IMG/VR virus record: IMGVR_UViG_3300025818_000232
Location: 1-21,491 of that record
Strand: one strand, 5' to 3'
Origin: a virus
DNA length: 21,491 bases
Each line of letters opens with the position of its first letter. The stretch's first letter is position 1. This document shows positions 4,130 through 13,600 of the stretch, in pieces. The notes beneath the pieces were generated by a model, which saw nothing but the letters and a program-made list of their open reading frames with translations, did no database searches and had not been told where the DNA came from. The translations under genes were made by a program, and so were the position numbers.

Positions 4130-7100
4130 CTACTGCGCCTCAAGGGCTGACAGACGAGCTTCCATCGCCTCGATCTGCTCCTTCTGCCGTTTGAGTAGGT
4201 TCAGCAAGTGAGGAACAAAGCGGTCGTACTGAACGCCTTCTGGCTCTAGGCCGCCGTCTTCATTTTTAGCAAACAAGCAAAGCCGCGGATCAATCTCAGC
4301 AACTTCCTCGGCAATGAATCCCCAATAGCCCCATTCCTTGTTGTCGTAATCAGAGGTTGACTGATACCAGACAGGACGGCAATTAAGAATAGAATCTGCA
4401 TAGGAATCTTGCAGCGTTTCAACATTTGTTTTGTATTTGATAGATGAAACAGACCTGATGAGATATCCGTCAGTATTAACGTTTACGTTTGCAGCCGTAG
4501 CAGTAGTGGATGAGTAAACGGCGGGAATGATTACGTTGCCATCATTTTTGATAGTCATCCGCTCCGTCGGGCTGCTCGCTCCGTCGGCAGTAGTGGAGAA
4601 CACTAAACGCGATCTGTGATTAGATCCAGATGTCCAAGAGCCAGCATCAGACGTAGCGTAAATCTGTGCGCCTAGGTTTTCGGAATTATCTGAAAAATTA
4701 ATCGCTCCAAGAGCTTGGCCGTCGCCAGATGGCAGGCTTCCTCTACGCAAGGCAAAAACGGCGTAATCCGTCGTCGCACCTGAACGACCTTGAACTTGGA
4801 GCAATGCGCTGCCAGAGGTAGTAGTCGTGCCAACTAACAGGCGTCCCGATGTATCAAACCGCGCCCACTCACCAGAGTTACCATAAAACGCCAAATCCCG
4901 AGCAGTTCCCGAGCCAGAAGCACTGGACTGGAGGTACGCCGCATTAATGCTGGTGTTTATGCCGAGTGCTAGTTGTGAAAAGTTTGAATCGGCAGTGCGT
5001 ATTTCAATGCCATTGGCATTAGCGGTTTCGGTAATCGTGAGCTTTGATGCAGGACTGGTAGTGCCAATCCCTAAACGCCCTGACGAATCAAGACGCATAT
5101 AATTGATCCCGCCAACTTTCCATTGAAAGTGGTTAAGATCCGAGCCAACATTAAAGTCAATTGTTGTGTCGGTTGTATTTCTTTTAATAGTGAAATCTGC
5201 ACTATCGCCAAATTGGATCCCCGAGTTAGCGGCGGCATCACCAAAGTTTAAGGATGATGCAGGCGTAGAAGTCCCCAGACCTACGCGTCCCGAGCTGTCG
5301 ATGCGGGCGGCTTCTGATGCGCCACTATTAACCGTCCAAACATGAGCCCCAGTACCGTTAGTTCGGTGATAAATATCTCCGTTACTGGCTGAATCAACGT
5401 AAAGACTGGTTCCACCATAACAGATTATCTGCGCGCTACTAGTCGCAGTTGCATTATCAAAGAAGATTTGGGAATAAACAGCAGTGCCATTAGGTCGAAT
5501 CCGAAGACTACCGTTTGTGTTGCCTGTTCCTCGAAATAGTACCTCACCATCAACATGTAATTGATAAGACGGATTCGTAGTGCCAATCCCTACGCGACCA
5601 CTGCTATCAATGCGGGCGCGTTCGCTTTGGGATCCAATGGCAGCGGCACCAGTGGCAAATGAAATACCATCGTATCCGCCAAGATTCAGGTACTCACCAC
5701 CGGAAGAAACACTATTTGCGGCACCACGCCATACAGCAACGTACTTATCGGTGGAGTTGCCGTTTCCTAGAACCAGCATACCGCTGTTGTAATTAGTATC
5801 TGTGCGACTTATACATAGAACTGCCCCAAAATCACTAGTTGCTCCAATAGTTAATGGAGATTGAGGCGAAGTAGTGCCAATCCCTAGTCGTTGGTTCGCA
5901 GTGTCAAGATAACAGAACTCACCTAATCTTACAGTTTGCGCAGCGCTATATCCCAATAGAATCTTGAAATCACTGTTACCATCTTTTCCTCTTAAATAGT
6001 TTCCATTGGTGCCAATATAAATATCACCATTTTCTACTTGCAATTTTGCACTAGGGCTACTAGTCCCCAGACCTAAGCGGCCTGAGTTGTCGATGCGGAG
6101 CGCTTCAGAATTGCTTGTTCCAGAATGGAATACATGCGCCCCTGTGGATCCATTTTTGCCGTAGTAATACAAGCTTACCCCATCGCTTGTAATTGTGGGT
6201 GCAGCGGTTGAAGTTGTTGGGGCTCGATAGTCAAGCACCAGGCGTGGAGAGCTGTCGCCAATGGCAAACTGGCTACCCGAAGTTCCGCCTGCAACCTGCA
6301 GTAAATAACTTGGATTGGTGGTCCCCACCCCAACGCGACCACTGGTATCAATACGCGCAGCTTCATTGCCAAATGAGCGGAAGAAGGTAAGCGGTCCTCC
6401 CGTTCCGTTCAAAAGACGAGCCTCGCCATTAACGTTTGAATTTCTAAAAACAAGTTGCGAGATATTGGTTGATCCAGTTGTATTAACAGTGAAAGTTGTA
6501 TCAGCAGTGCTATCGATCCACAGCCGTGCGTTATAACTACCTGGATCGGTAGTAGAGCCAATCCCTACTTTCCCGTCCGATGTGATGCGGAGATGTTCGG
6601 AAAGCGTTACAGACGATCCTGCAGTGCCAGAATTTGCTGCTGAATAAGTAAGTGTTTGGTCTTCAATGCGTAAAAGACCACCACCTCTGCTGCTTATTCT
6701 GCTCCAAGCATTGCTGCCAGTTTTGAAGAGGTTATTGGCAAAATAGCTATCATAATTATATGAAACGTGATCGCTGCCGACGCTGCCATATCCGACCTGC
6801 AGGTGAGCACCGATTGCCGCTGATGGGGCAAGAGTTAATCCTGCTCTTCCGTTTGCATCAACAAACAACCGCCCAGACCCACCAGTCGAGATGGCTACTT
6901 GGTCTGCGCCAGGTTGATAAATACCTGAATTAACGTCACCGTTCAGGATGATGCTGGGGGCGGCTGCCGTACCAGCGGGAAAATCAAAACGCTCGCTGCT
7001 GGTCCAAGCATCCGTAGCGTTGACCCAGTTAATCGTCTTATCAGTAGCGCCTTTCAGCGTGATGCCGCCACCGTCAGCAGTCGTATCAGTAGGAGTCGTA

Positions 7101-7462
7101 ACCGACCCCATCTCAATGTTCTTGTCCTCAACAATCAGGTTTGTTGTATCAATCGTCGTGGTCGTGCCCTGAACCGTCAGGTCGCCAGGGATCGTGACCG
7201 CACCAGTATCCGAAATCAGCAGCCGCTGCGTTCCAGCCGTCGAGATCGCAAGCTGATCAGCACCAGGGCGATAAATACCAGTATTAGGGTCGCCGTCAAA
7301 CGCAATGCCGGGAGCCGCCTCCGTACCAGAGCCAGCGTTCTCCATCAAGTCAGCAATGCTGACCTTCTTCGTCTCGTCGTTGGTTACGTCAACGGCAGGC
7401 AGGACATCAGTGCTTTTGGGATCTGCATAGGCGTCCAGATCCGTGATCTTGATGTTGGCCAT
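4130..7462 (-). CDS. Large tail fiber with C-terminal S74 intramolecular chaperone
   Basis: This 1110-residue protein is predicted to form a trimeric receptor-binding fiber. Residues 1-45 form an anchor-like module (ITDLDAYADPKSTDVLPAVD). Residues 50-210 carry two GIY-PGADQ-AIST repeats around a GGGITLKGATDKTINWV segment that I recall from cyanophage structural proteins. Residues 210-1000 hold about nine imperfect repeats of the type RIDSSGRVGIGTTxPxxxLxV. Residues 1006-1110 are a Peptidase_S74 domain, with S1006 and K1011 in SSIKYKTNV as the candidate self-cleavage dyad, GFIAEEVAEIDP, and a final coiled coil (LLKRQKEQIEAMEARL). S74 domains guide trimerisation and are then cut off. GGAG lies 8 bases before the ATG at 7462. 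A 74-bp gap without a convincing terminator follows. Confidence 0.92.
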   Translation of the reverse strand: MANIKITDLDAYADPKSTDVLPAVDVTNDETKKVSIADLMENAGSGTEAAPGIAFDGDPNTGIYRPGADQLAISTAGTQRLLISDTGAVTIPGDLTVQGTTTTIDTTNLIVEDKNIEMGSVTTPTDTTADGGGITLKGATDKTINWVNATDAWTSSERFDFPAGTAAAPSIILNGDVNSGIYQPGADQVAISTGGSGRLFVDANGRAGLTLAPSAAIGAHLQVGYGSVGSDHVSYNYDSYFANNLFKTGSNAWSRISSRGGGLLRIEDQTLTYSAANSGTAGSSVTLSEHLRITSDGKVGIGSTTDPGSYNARLWIDSTADTTFTVNTTGSTNISQLVFRNSNVNGEARLLNGTGGPLTFFRSFGNEAARIDTSGRVGVGTTNPSYLLQVAGGTSGSQFAIGDSSPRLVLDYRAPTTSTAAPTITSDGVSLYYYGKNGSTGAHVFHSGTSNSEALRIDNSGRLGLGTSSPSAKLQVENGDIYIGTNGNYLRGKDGNSDFKILLGYSAAQTVRLGEFCYLDTANQRLGIGTTSPQSPLTIGATSDFGAVLCISRTDTNYNSGMLVLGNGNSTDKYVAVWRGAANSVSSGGEYLNLGGYDGISFATGAAAIGSQSERARIDSSGRVGIGTTNPSYQLHVDGEVLFRGTGNTNGSLRIRPNGTAVYSQIFFDNATATSSAQIICYGGTSLYVDSASNGDIYHRTNGTGAHVWTVNSGASEAARIDSSGRVGLGTSTPASSLNFGDAAANSGIQFGDSADFTIKRNTTDTTIDFNVGSDLNHFQWKVGGINYMRLDSSGRLGIGTTSPASKLTITETANANGIEIRTADSNFSQLALGINTSINAAYLQSSASGSGTARDLAFYGNSGEWARFDTSGRLLVGTTTTSGSALLQVQGRSGATTDYAVFALRRGSLPSGDGQALGAINFSDNSENLGAQIYATSDAGSWTSGSNHRSRLVFSTTADGASSPTERMTIKNDGNVIIPAVYSSTTATAANVNVNTDGYLIRSVSSIKYKTNVETLQDSYADSILNCRPVWYQSTSDYDNKEWGYWGFIAEEVAEIDPRLCLFAKNEDGGLEPEGVQYDRFVPHLLNLLKRQKEQIEAMEARLSALEAQ

Positions 7463-7497
7463 TGACGATGCTCCGATAGAGAGATCTTAGTTGCGGC

Positions 7498-8568
7498 TTA
7501 GGTCTTGATACAAGCCAACAGTGCAATGTTTCGCGGACGAGTCTCAGCGTCACCACCGCCAATCGTGTGCGTGTGAGCGCCAGCCGCTCCAGTGGTGTTG
7601 CCGCCCTGGGATACAGGTTGCGACTGACCGCCAGACTCAAGGTTTTGACGATCACCACCGCTGTAGGAGTGCGAGTGGTTGCCAGGGTTGCTGGTGGTAA
7701 AGGCGTTGTTGGGCAGTGCAGTTGCATCACCCTGAGACGATCCAAGTGTGCGGCTGGTATCAATGCCGCGACCATCGTCTAAGCCACGGACAAATTCACC
7801 ACGCAGGTCAGGCAAATTGAACGTGGTGGATCCATCACCGCCGCCATAAGTTGTCCCGATGGCACTGAACAACGTGGCATAGGTTGTCCGGCTGACTGCT
7901 GCTCCGTTTGCCTTCAGGTAGCCGGTCGGGGCGGTAGACCGGGCGGTGTAAATCACCGTTCCAGCAGGCGTCAGATCCGTTGCTGATGGGATGCCTGCAA
8001 TCTCATCGTCAACGTATTTCTTGGTTGCCGCCTGCAGATCTGCTGTTGGTGCAGCATCTAAGGTCAGCGTTCCAGTCAGCGTGCCACCAGCCAAAGGCAG
8101 GTAAGTAGTAGACGCTGCCGTGATCTGCAAATAGCGAGCGTCACCAGCTGCCTGCGTAATACCAAGCGGGTCAACGCGGACAAAGTTTGCCCCGTCGTAC
8201 ACCTTCAGCTCATCAGGTGTTTGGCTGGTATCAAGCCACAACTGACCTAGAACAGGGCTAGCGGGTTCCGTTCCACTTGGATTGGTAATGACCGCCGAGC
8301 TAGGCAGGAAGCTAACCAGCGAAAAACTGGCGCCGTTATAGATCTTCAGCTCAGGCGGGTTATTAGACGTATCCACCCACAGCTGACCGTTGGCTGGTGA
8401 TGTTGGAACGTCTGACCCTCGCGTGGTCCCAAACTGGACCATTGCCAAACCAAGGTTTTCGGCTGCAATTCGCTTGGTCTCAGTGTCGCTGATATCAACA
8501 AACGGCAGTAGGTCGTTTTCGACCAACGTGTCGGCTGAGGTCAGCTGGGATATACGACGGTCAGCCAT
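7498..8568 (-). CDS. Tail fiber protein with phage collar domain
   Basis: This 356-residue protein has several parts. Residues 1-40 are an anchor module (ISQLTSADTLVENDLLPFVD) resembling the start of the larger fiber. Residues 61-82 and 108-129 are two copies of a GQLW-DTS--P-ELK-Y-GA-F motif. Residues 160-190 carry the fiber signature GGTLTGTLTL with ATKKYVDDEI. Residues 196-270 form a Phage Tail Collar domain (PAGTVIYTARSTAPTGYLKA, then FNLPDLRGEFVRG). The C-terminus, with HSH and HTH histidine clusters and RPRNIALLACIKT, is typical of distal fiber tips where metal-binding histidines stabilise trimers. The ATG at 8568 shares one base with the TGA of J, so the two are coupled. It probably forms a side or tip fiber for adsorption. 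Confidence 0.9.
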   Translation of the reverse strand: MADRRISQLTSADTLVENDLLPFVDISDTETKRIAAENLGLAMVQFGTTRGSDVPTSPANGQLWVDTSNNPPELKIYNGASFSLVSFLPSSAVITNPSGTEPASPVLGQLWLDTSQTPDELKVYDGANFVRVDPLGITQAAGDARYLQITAASTTYLPLAGGTLTGTLTLDAAPTADLQAATKKYVDDEIAGIPSATDLTPAGTVIYTARSTAPTGYLKANGAAVSRTTYATLFSAIGTTYGGGDGSTTFNLPDLRGEFVRGLDDGRGIDTSRTLGSSQGDATALPNNAFTTSNPGNHSHSYSGGDRQNLESGGQSQPVSQGGNTTGAAGAHTHTIGGGDAETRPRNIALLACIKT

Positions 8569-11500
8569 CAGTAGCCAATCACTGTGATGTCAACTAAGCC
8601 GGTCACGCCGGAACCGCTGGCATCGAGACACTTAATCGTAACCGAGGTCGTGGTTTTGGCTGTGACAACAGCCGTGACCGCCGTTGACCCACCAGTTTGA
8701 AGGGCAGTGATTTGCACGCTTTCAACACTGCGGAATGTCTTATTCAGGCTGACCGCCGTGCCAGCGCTGCTGATCGCAACGTCATTCTGTTTCTCGATCA
8801 CGTCGGGGTAATCGAGCTGAGCGGTCAGGGCAGTGATGTTGCCAGCAACAACACCATCAGGCGACTTGAAGGTGGTCTGCACGCGGTACACATCACCAAG
8901 CAACCTTTCGTATGGGGCGTAAGGGTGAACAATCCCGCCCTCTGCTAGCTCGGTGTCGTCGTAGAACCGTTGCTCACCCAAGATGCCAAATGCTGCGCCT
9001 CTGACGGCATACGTTCCAGTGGCAGTGCCGCTAAGCGTAATCGCCGTGCCGCCCTGGGTAGCCGCAACACGGAAGACGGTGGTAGTCAGATCAGTTGAAA
9101 CGACGTGGTAGGTCGTCCCAGTAGAGATCCCGGTAGGCAGGCTGCCCGCAACTTCGACGAACTCAAAGGTGTCGTTCACCTCAAGCAGGTGAGGAATCGT
9201 CGAACCACCTCGCTGCAATTGGAAGCTGCTGCTAGCCACGTCGATCACTACCGGCGTGTCCTCCTGCAACAGCTTGTCATCGTCGTTGGTGCCATCAGGC
9301 TCCTGCACCAGCACAGTGTCTTCGCCAGTCAGGGCAACCAGTTTGTGCTGATAAGTTGCCGTCGCGGTGGTGCTAAACAGCAGGTTGCTTTCAGCCTCGT
9401 TGTTGTCGAAGTTCCAGGTGAAGATGCTGTCTCGACCTGCATCGGTCTGTACTAGATCACCGTTGCCATCGACCTCGCAGTTGATGTAGTTGCCTTCCCA
9501 GCTGCCGGCGCCTTGAGTCCTGGCGTTAATCGTTGCGACTGCGTTGCTGATCGGTGGCGCACCAATGTTGACCAGCACAAAGGCAGGAAGATCAGAACGC
9601 CAGTTGGTCGCATCAACCGACTTGACCATCACCACCCAGGTGTCAGAGTCAAACAGGCTGGTCTCGAACCATTGTTGGTTGGCGTTCAAGCCGCCAGATG
9701 CAAGCTCCAGTCCTGCGCCCCAGCTGGCAGACAAGTTCAGGCGAGTGGCAAGCGCTGCCGGACCGGAGACGTTGTACGTCCCAGTGGCAGTGCCCGTCAG
9801 GTTGATTGGGTCGCCACCTGCAGTTGCAGCAAGCTTGAACTCAACGCTGTTGAATCCTTCTGCCGCCACGAAATAAGTGGTGCCAGCTGTGATGCCGGTG
9901 GGCAGCGTTCCAGAACTAGCGGCAAACACGATCTGTTCGCCAACAGTCAACAGGTGCTGGTTGGTTTTGATGCCGATAACCGTTGAAGTCTTGACCGTAA
10001 CGATGTCAGTCGCAACGTCAAACTCAACGATGTTTGTAGCCAGCTGGCCACGCTTAAAGCGGACCTCATAACCAACAATGTCGCTGACAACCTTCTGGTC
10101 CCAGCTGCCGTATTCGCTCAGCGGTAGCTGCCAGCTAAAGCGCTTGCCTGCACGGTTTGCACTTTCAACGACGCTGAAGTTGTTAGGCGTTGGCGGTGCA
10201 ATCTCAGCACGCTCCACCACGTCGTAGATGTAGTCGTCCGGCTCTTCGCCAAAGACTGCGCTGGTAAAGCTGATTCGAACGTCGTAGGTGTCCGGTGCGT
10301 GGAACGCAATCGTGTAATAGCCCGTGAGCGGAATGTCAGCCAGGAAGTAGTAGCCGTCGTTTCCAGGGGTTTTGACGCCAGGGATCTCACCGCCCTTAAG
10401 GTTGCGTGGTTTTGCCCAGCACTTGAAACCAGTAATCCGAGGCAGAATCGGGCAGGTGCCAGGATCAACAATGATCAGCTGGGTGCCATCAGGCTGGTTG
10501 GCGTGGGTGACCGTGGCGCCAAACTCAGCATCGCTCAGATCTGGGATTGCATCAAAGTCCGAAACATCAACGGTTTCGTAATCGCTCTGGCGGCTAAGGC
10601 GATCAAATGTCGCAACGCGGAATTGATATTCGGTGCCGTAGACATGATCAGGCAGGCTGACCGCTGCATTAGTAACCGAGGTCAATTCGATGTCGTTCCA
10701 CTGAGCAGCAGTCGCATCACGCCACTGATACCGATACCCACGCACCAGCAGATCGTCGGAACCGTTGCGCTGCGGTGAACGCCAATCAGCGTTGATCTGC
10801 GTGCGACCGTTGTTGTAAATCAGCTTTGCAGTCAGGCTTTCAACTGCTTGTGGTGCCTCAAGCGTGAAACGATCCTTGGGAATCGCAATCGGCAGGTCGT
10901 TATCGACGTAATCAAATTTGCTCGCGTTGTACTGGATTGCCTCAACTTGGAAGACAAGCGGCTCGACCTCAGTGATCGCCACGATCTTGTAGAGGGCAGC
11001 CTGCATGTCAGACCACTCCAAAACCCACAAGGCGTTAACTTGGCTATCGACGTTGCCATCAACAACGGCAGTGGTCGTTCCAAGTGAATCAACGATGGTG
11101 ACGCCTTCGAGCACGTCGCCGTCTTGGGTGACCAGTACGTCAAGTCCGTTCTGTACTGCCAGGTCGCGCAGCTCAGGATTGCCCCGGTCTTGTGATGCGC
11201 TGATCAGGTTATGAACGCTCAGCTTGGGGCGCTTAGTGATCGTGCTGTCAGGGTTGGTGACGGTCTCCCCGTCAGGCACCACCAGCGTCAGGGTGTAATC
11301 AATCGCATCGTTCAGGCTCAATACGGCGTCGAGCGTGATGTTGTTGCCGCTGATTTCTTTGATGCGACCGCCCAGGCGCTGACCCTGCTTCATTGGGTCG
11401 GCAATTTGGATGATCTCGCCAACACCAGCCGCTAAGCCCTCCGCCCCAATGCGGAAGCTGACTTTTTCTGTCAGATAACGGTTGGAGAACAGCGTGTGTT

Positions 11501-12962
11501 TTGCTGCCCGCAGTGCCTGACCGCGTGAGGTAACACCAAGCAGGCGCAGGTCAATCGGGTTGTAGCCAAAGGTCTCCAGCAGCGCGTCATCTTGCTGGTA
11601 CTCAGTAACGCTGGAATACGCCTGATTGGGGTCGTCCCAGTTAGCCAGAACAACAGACTTGCGGGCGCCTCGTGCCGTGCCGCTGTAAGTGAAACAAGGT
11701 GAGGTGACTTGACCGGAATCGTCAACCTCTTGGATAACGTTGGCTTCGCTGAATTGTTGAACCGGAACCTGTTCGCGGTCTTGGGTCAGGAATAGTTGCC
11801 CTTGGCTGTAATAAATTAAGCCCCGGAAACACGAGGCAAGACCATTCAGTACTTCATAGACGCTGCCTGCATTTTGCAGAAACACATTGCAAGTGAAGCG
11901 TGGCTCTGTTCCGCCATTGCCGTCGGGAACCAGTTCGTCGCAATACTGGCTAATGGTGTATAAATACCACGGGTCAATCGAGATGTTTGGAACGTAACGG
12001 GCGACGCCAAATCTGTCATTAACAACGATGTCCCGGAAGATCCAAGCAGGATTATCCGTCCAAGCGGTTGTAAAGGTACCGTCCCAAATGCCTGTGTAGA
12101 CGCGAGTTGTCGGGTTGTAATTGGTTGGAATTTGGACGCGCTTGCCGCGCAGCTTGACCGAAACGTTTGGGATACTATTGAACTGGCGGGCATCAACTTT
12201 CAGCGCCAGCAAGCCGGTGTTTGGGTAGGCAAATTTCTCGTCAATAATTTCAATGTAGCTCTGCCAAGTGATACTGTTTTGCAGATAGGCAGTGCTGCTG
12301 TCGGCGGTTAAACGACTAACGCGGATTGTCCACGGTCCAGTACCATCCAAGTCAAACTCGTACGCCCGCTGGAACTGGCTGCTTGATTTGCCGCTAACAG
12401 TAGGCTCAGCAACTGTGCTGTAAGGACCGCCGTTAGCTGAAACTTCAATCCGATAGCTGACACTCGTGCCGGTGATGTCGCCGTTATCCCTGTTGTTTGC
12501 TTGAAGTGCTGGGTGGTTGATGATTACCCGGCAACGCTCAATATCGGTGTCAGTAATCGTCCGGGTGATCGGACCAGTGGCAACGGTGATCGCAGTGTTG
12601 ACGCCGACTGCATTTTCAGCAGTGCTAAACCCAGCTATCGGGGTCTGCGTTTCGTCCGTTCCAGTGCGCGATTCAATCGTGTAGCCGTTGAAGTTATAGG
12701 TGCCGTCTGGGTTCTGGATTGGCGTTGAATCCAGGTAGGTGTCCTTGGCAATGCTGTTAGGGAAGCCCTCGATCTCGCCTTCGCTCAGCGCATAAACCGT
12801 CTTGGCAAATGCAACCGAAAACAGGTTGTTGGCAGCCTCAACAGGTTGCCGTGCAGTTGGCGTGACAGTGACGTTCTGTTGAACAGTCTGTTGTACAACT
12901 GTTTGGCCGCCACCACCGCCACCAGCGCCGCTGACTTCAGGCAGATCTTGAAAGTCTTCCAT
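8568..12962 (-). CDS. J: Lambda J-like central tail tip / host specificity protein
   Basis: This 1464-residue protein is longer than lambda J (1132). It should form the trimeric tail tip that receives the tape measure and contacts the host. The N-terminus is Gly- and Gln-rich, followed by the J core (LFSVAFAKTVYALSEGEIEG near residue 48, then RGKRVQIPTNYNPTTRVYTG). Residues 400-560 match the phage-tail_3 region (VLANWDDPNQAYSSVTEYQQ). A fibronectin III domain spans about 705-790 (GYRYQWRDATAAQWNDIEL). Two diverged copies of an 80-residue LPTGI--GTTY-V domain lie at about 980-1067 and 1240-1322. The C-terminal segment ends GLVDITVIGY. It follows gpI with a one-base stop/start overlap, in the exact lambda order. 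Confidence 0.95.
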   Translation of the reverse strand: MEDFQDLPEVSGAGGGGGGQTVVQQTVQQNVTVTPTARQPVEAANNLFSVAFAKTVYALSEGEIEGFPNSIAKDTYLDSTPIQNPDGTYNFNGYTIESRTGTDETQTPIAGFSTAENAVGVNTAITVATGPITRTITDTDIERCRVIINHPALQANNRDNGDITGTSVSYRIEVSANGGPYSTVAEPTVSGKSSSQFQRAYEFDLDGTGPWTIRVSRLTADSSTAYLQNSITWQSYIEIIDEKFAYPNTGLLALKVDARQFNSIPNVSVKLRGKRVQIPTNYNPTTRVYTGIWDGTFTTAWTDNPAWIFRDIVVNDRFGVARYVPNISIDPWYLYTISQYCDELVPDGNGGTEPRFTCNVFLQNAGSVYEVLNGLASCFRGLIYYSQGQLFLTQDREQVPVQQFSEANVIQEVDDSGQVTSPCFTYSGTARGARKSVVLANWDDPNQAYSSVTEYQQDDALLETFGYNPIDLRLLGVTSRGQALRAAKHTLFSNRYLTEKVSFRIGAEGLAAGVGEIIQIADPMKQGQRLGGRIKEISGNNITLDAVLSLNDAIDYTLTLVVPDGETVTNPDSTITKRPKLSVHNLISASQDRGNPELRDLAVQNGLDVLVTQDGDVLEGVTIVDSLGTTTAVVDGNVDSQVNALWVLEWSDMQAALYKIVAITEVEPLVFQVEAIQYNASKFDYVDNDLPIAIPKDRFTLEAPQAVESLTAKLIYNNGRTQINADWRSPQRNGSDDLLVRGYRYQWRDATAAQWNDIELTSVTNAAVSLPDHVYGTEYQFRVATFDRLSRQSDYETVDVSDFDAIPDLSDAEFGATVTHANQPDGTQLIIVDPGTCPILPRITGFKCWAKPRNLKGGEIPGVKTPGNDGYYFLADIPLTGYYTIAFHAPDTYDVRISFTSAVFGEEPDDYIYDVVERAEIAPPTPNNFSVVESANRAGKRFSWQLPLSEYGSWDQKVVSDIVGYEVRFKRGQLATNIVEFDVATDIVTVKTSTVIGIKTNQHLLTVGEQIVFAASSGTLPTGITAGTTYFVAAEGFNSVEFKLAATAGGDPINLTGTATGTYNVSGPAALATRLNLSASWGAGLELASGGLNANQQWFETSLFDSDTWVVMVKSVDATNWRSDLPAFVLVNIGAPPISNAVATINARTQGAGSWEGNYINCEVDGNGDLVQTDAGRDSIFTWNFDNNEAESNLLFSTTATATYQHKLVALTGEDTVLVQEPDGTNDDDKLLQEDTPVVIDVASSSFQLQRGGSTIPHLLEVNDTFEFVEVAGSLPTGISTGTTYHVVSTDLTTTVFRVAATQGGTAITLSGTATGTYAVRGAAFGILGEQRFYDDTELAEGGIVHPYAPYERLLGDVYRVQTTFKSPDGVVAGNITALTAQLDYPDVIEKQNDVAISSAGTAVSLNKTFRSVESVQITALQTGGSTAVTAVVTAKTTTSVTIKCLDASGSGVTGLVDITVIGY
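8996..9243 (-). repeat. Second copy of internal LPTGI-domain repeat in J
   Basis: This encodes about 82 residues of J containing SLPTGISTGTTYHVV, VFRVAATQGG and LSGTATGTYAV. It parallels the copy at 9762-10020 both in protein and in patches of DNA (for example CCAGTGGCAGTGCC on the plus strand in both). Such small beta domains recur in phage fiber and tip proteins and are usually receptor-facing. Boundaries are approximate. Confidence 0.75.
9762..10020 (-). repeat. First copy of internal LPTGI-domain repeat in J
   Basis: This encodes about 86 residues of J with TLPTGITAGTTYFVA, VEFKLAATAGG and LTGTATGTYNV, homologous to the copy at 8996-9243. The two copies are separated by about 175 residues of unrelated sequence. 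This looks like an insertion or duplication of a module rather than a simple tandem repeat. Boundaries are approximate. Confidence 0.75.
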
Positions 12963-13600
12963 CAGAGGCTGTTCTGCAGTTCCAGACCGAAGCTCAGGAC
13001 GGGCAACGATCCAATGATGCGCTCACCGTAGAGCACTGGAACGACTTCGCCCTGCTGGGTATTGGCGTTGGATTTATCGAAGGTAAATGAGCGTTCCTGT
13101 TCCTCTCGGCTGCGACCGCTAGTGGCTCCACTGCCGATACCGCCCGGACCGGCAACATTGGGCATTTTGGGGGTCGGCGTCAACAAATCAGCAATGCCGC
13201 CAAAAATCAAGCTTGCACCGACTGCGCCGATGCTTATTGCCGTACCAGCGCCAAACCCCAAGCCAAGTCCAAACAAACCGGCGCCTGCCGTAACAATCGC
13301 AAACGCGACGATTGCGACTCCGGCAATAATTTTTCCGACGCCACCTTTACCTACTGGTATCGGCGCCAATACAAATCTTTTGCTCAAAGGCCATAGCAGT
13401 TGCTCTTCATCCAATCCTTCGGGATGCTCTGTGATCGCACGCCAAGCAATGCCATTTTCGCTTGACTGAAGAAAATACTCGCGAAGTCCGGGGATTTGGG
13501 CGCACAATGCGCGAACGGCTTCGGCTGGGGTCTTGACCGCAAGTTTGAACTGACGACCAAAACGGCGTCCTGCTTCGCCAAGCAATCGGATCGTCACCAT
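12962..13600 (-). CDS. I: Lambda gpI-like tail tip assembly protein
   Basis: At 212 residues it is close to lambda gpI (223). Residues 1-80 form a ubiquitin-like beta-grasp type start (MVTIRLLGEAGRRFGRQFKL, then a helix AEAVRALCAQIPG). Residues 85-140 are a long Gly/Ala-rich hydrophobic stretch with membrane-helix character (IIAGVAIVAFAIVTAGAGLF). The C-terminal third is polar and ends in VVPVLYGERIIGSLPVLSFG, as in gpI homologues. gpI is needed for tip assembly in lambda and is not found in the mature tail. It shares one base with K upstream and one base with J downstream (TGATG type), in the same order as lambda K-I-J. Confidence 0.9.
   Translation of the reverse strand: MVTIRLLGEAGRRFGRQFKLAVKTPAEAVRALCAQIPGLREYFLQSSENGIAWRAITEHPEGLDEEQLLWPLSKRFVLAPIPVGKGGVGKIIAGVAIVAFAIVTAGAGLFGLGLGFGAGTAISIGAVGASLIFGGIADLLTPTPKMPNVAGPGGIGSGATSGRSREEQERSFTFDKSNANTQQGEVVPVLYGERIIGSLPVLSFGLELQNSL

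Noticed and set aside
4460-6850. Repeated DNA in the S74 fiber as a CRISPR or tandem satellite
   Set aside because: Units are imperfect, unevenly spaced and lie in one open reading frame; the repetition is a protein feature.
9513-9986. Rightward 157-codon frame opposite J
   Set aside because: It is a shadow of J in the antisense direction with no recognisable domain and no start context.
13062-13469. Rightward open frame of 135 codons opposite gene I
   Set aside because: It lies wholly antisense to a recognised gene, is Pro/Ala-rich from the reverse of Gly/Ala codons, and has no ribosome binding site or family resemblance.
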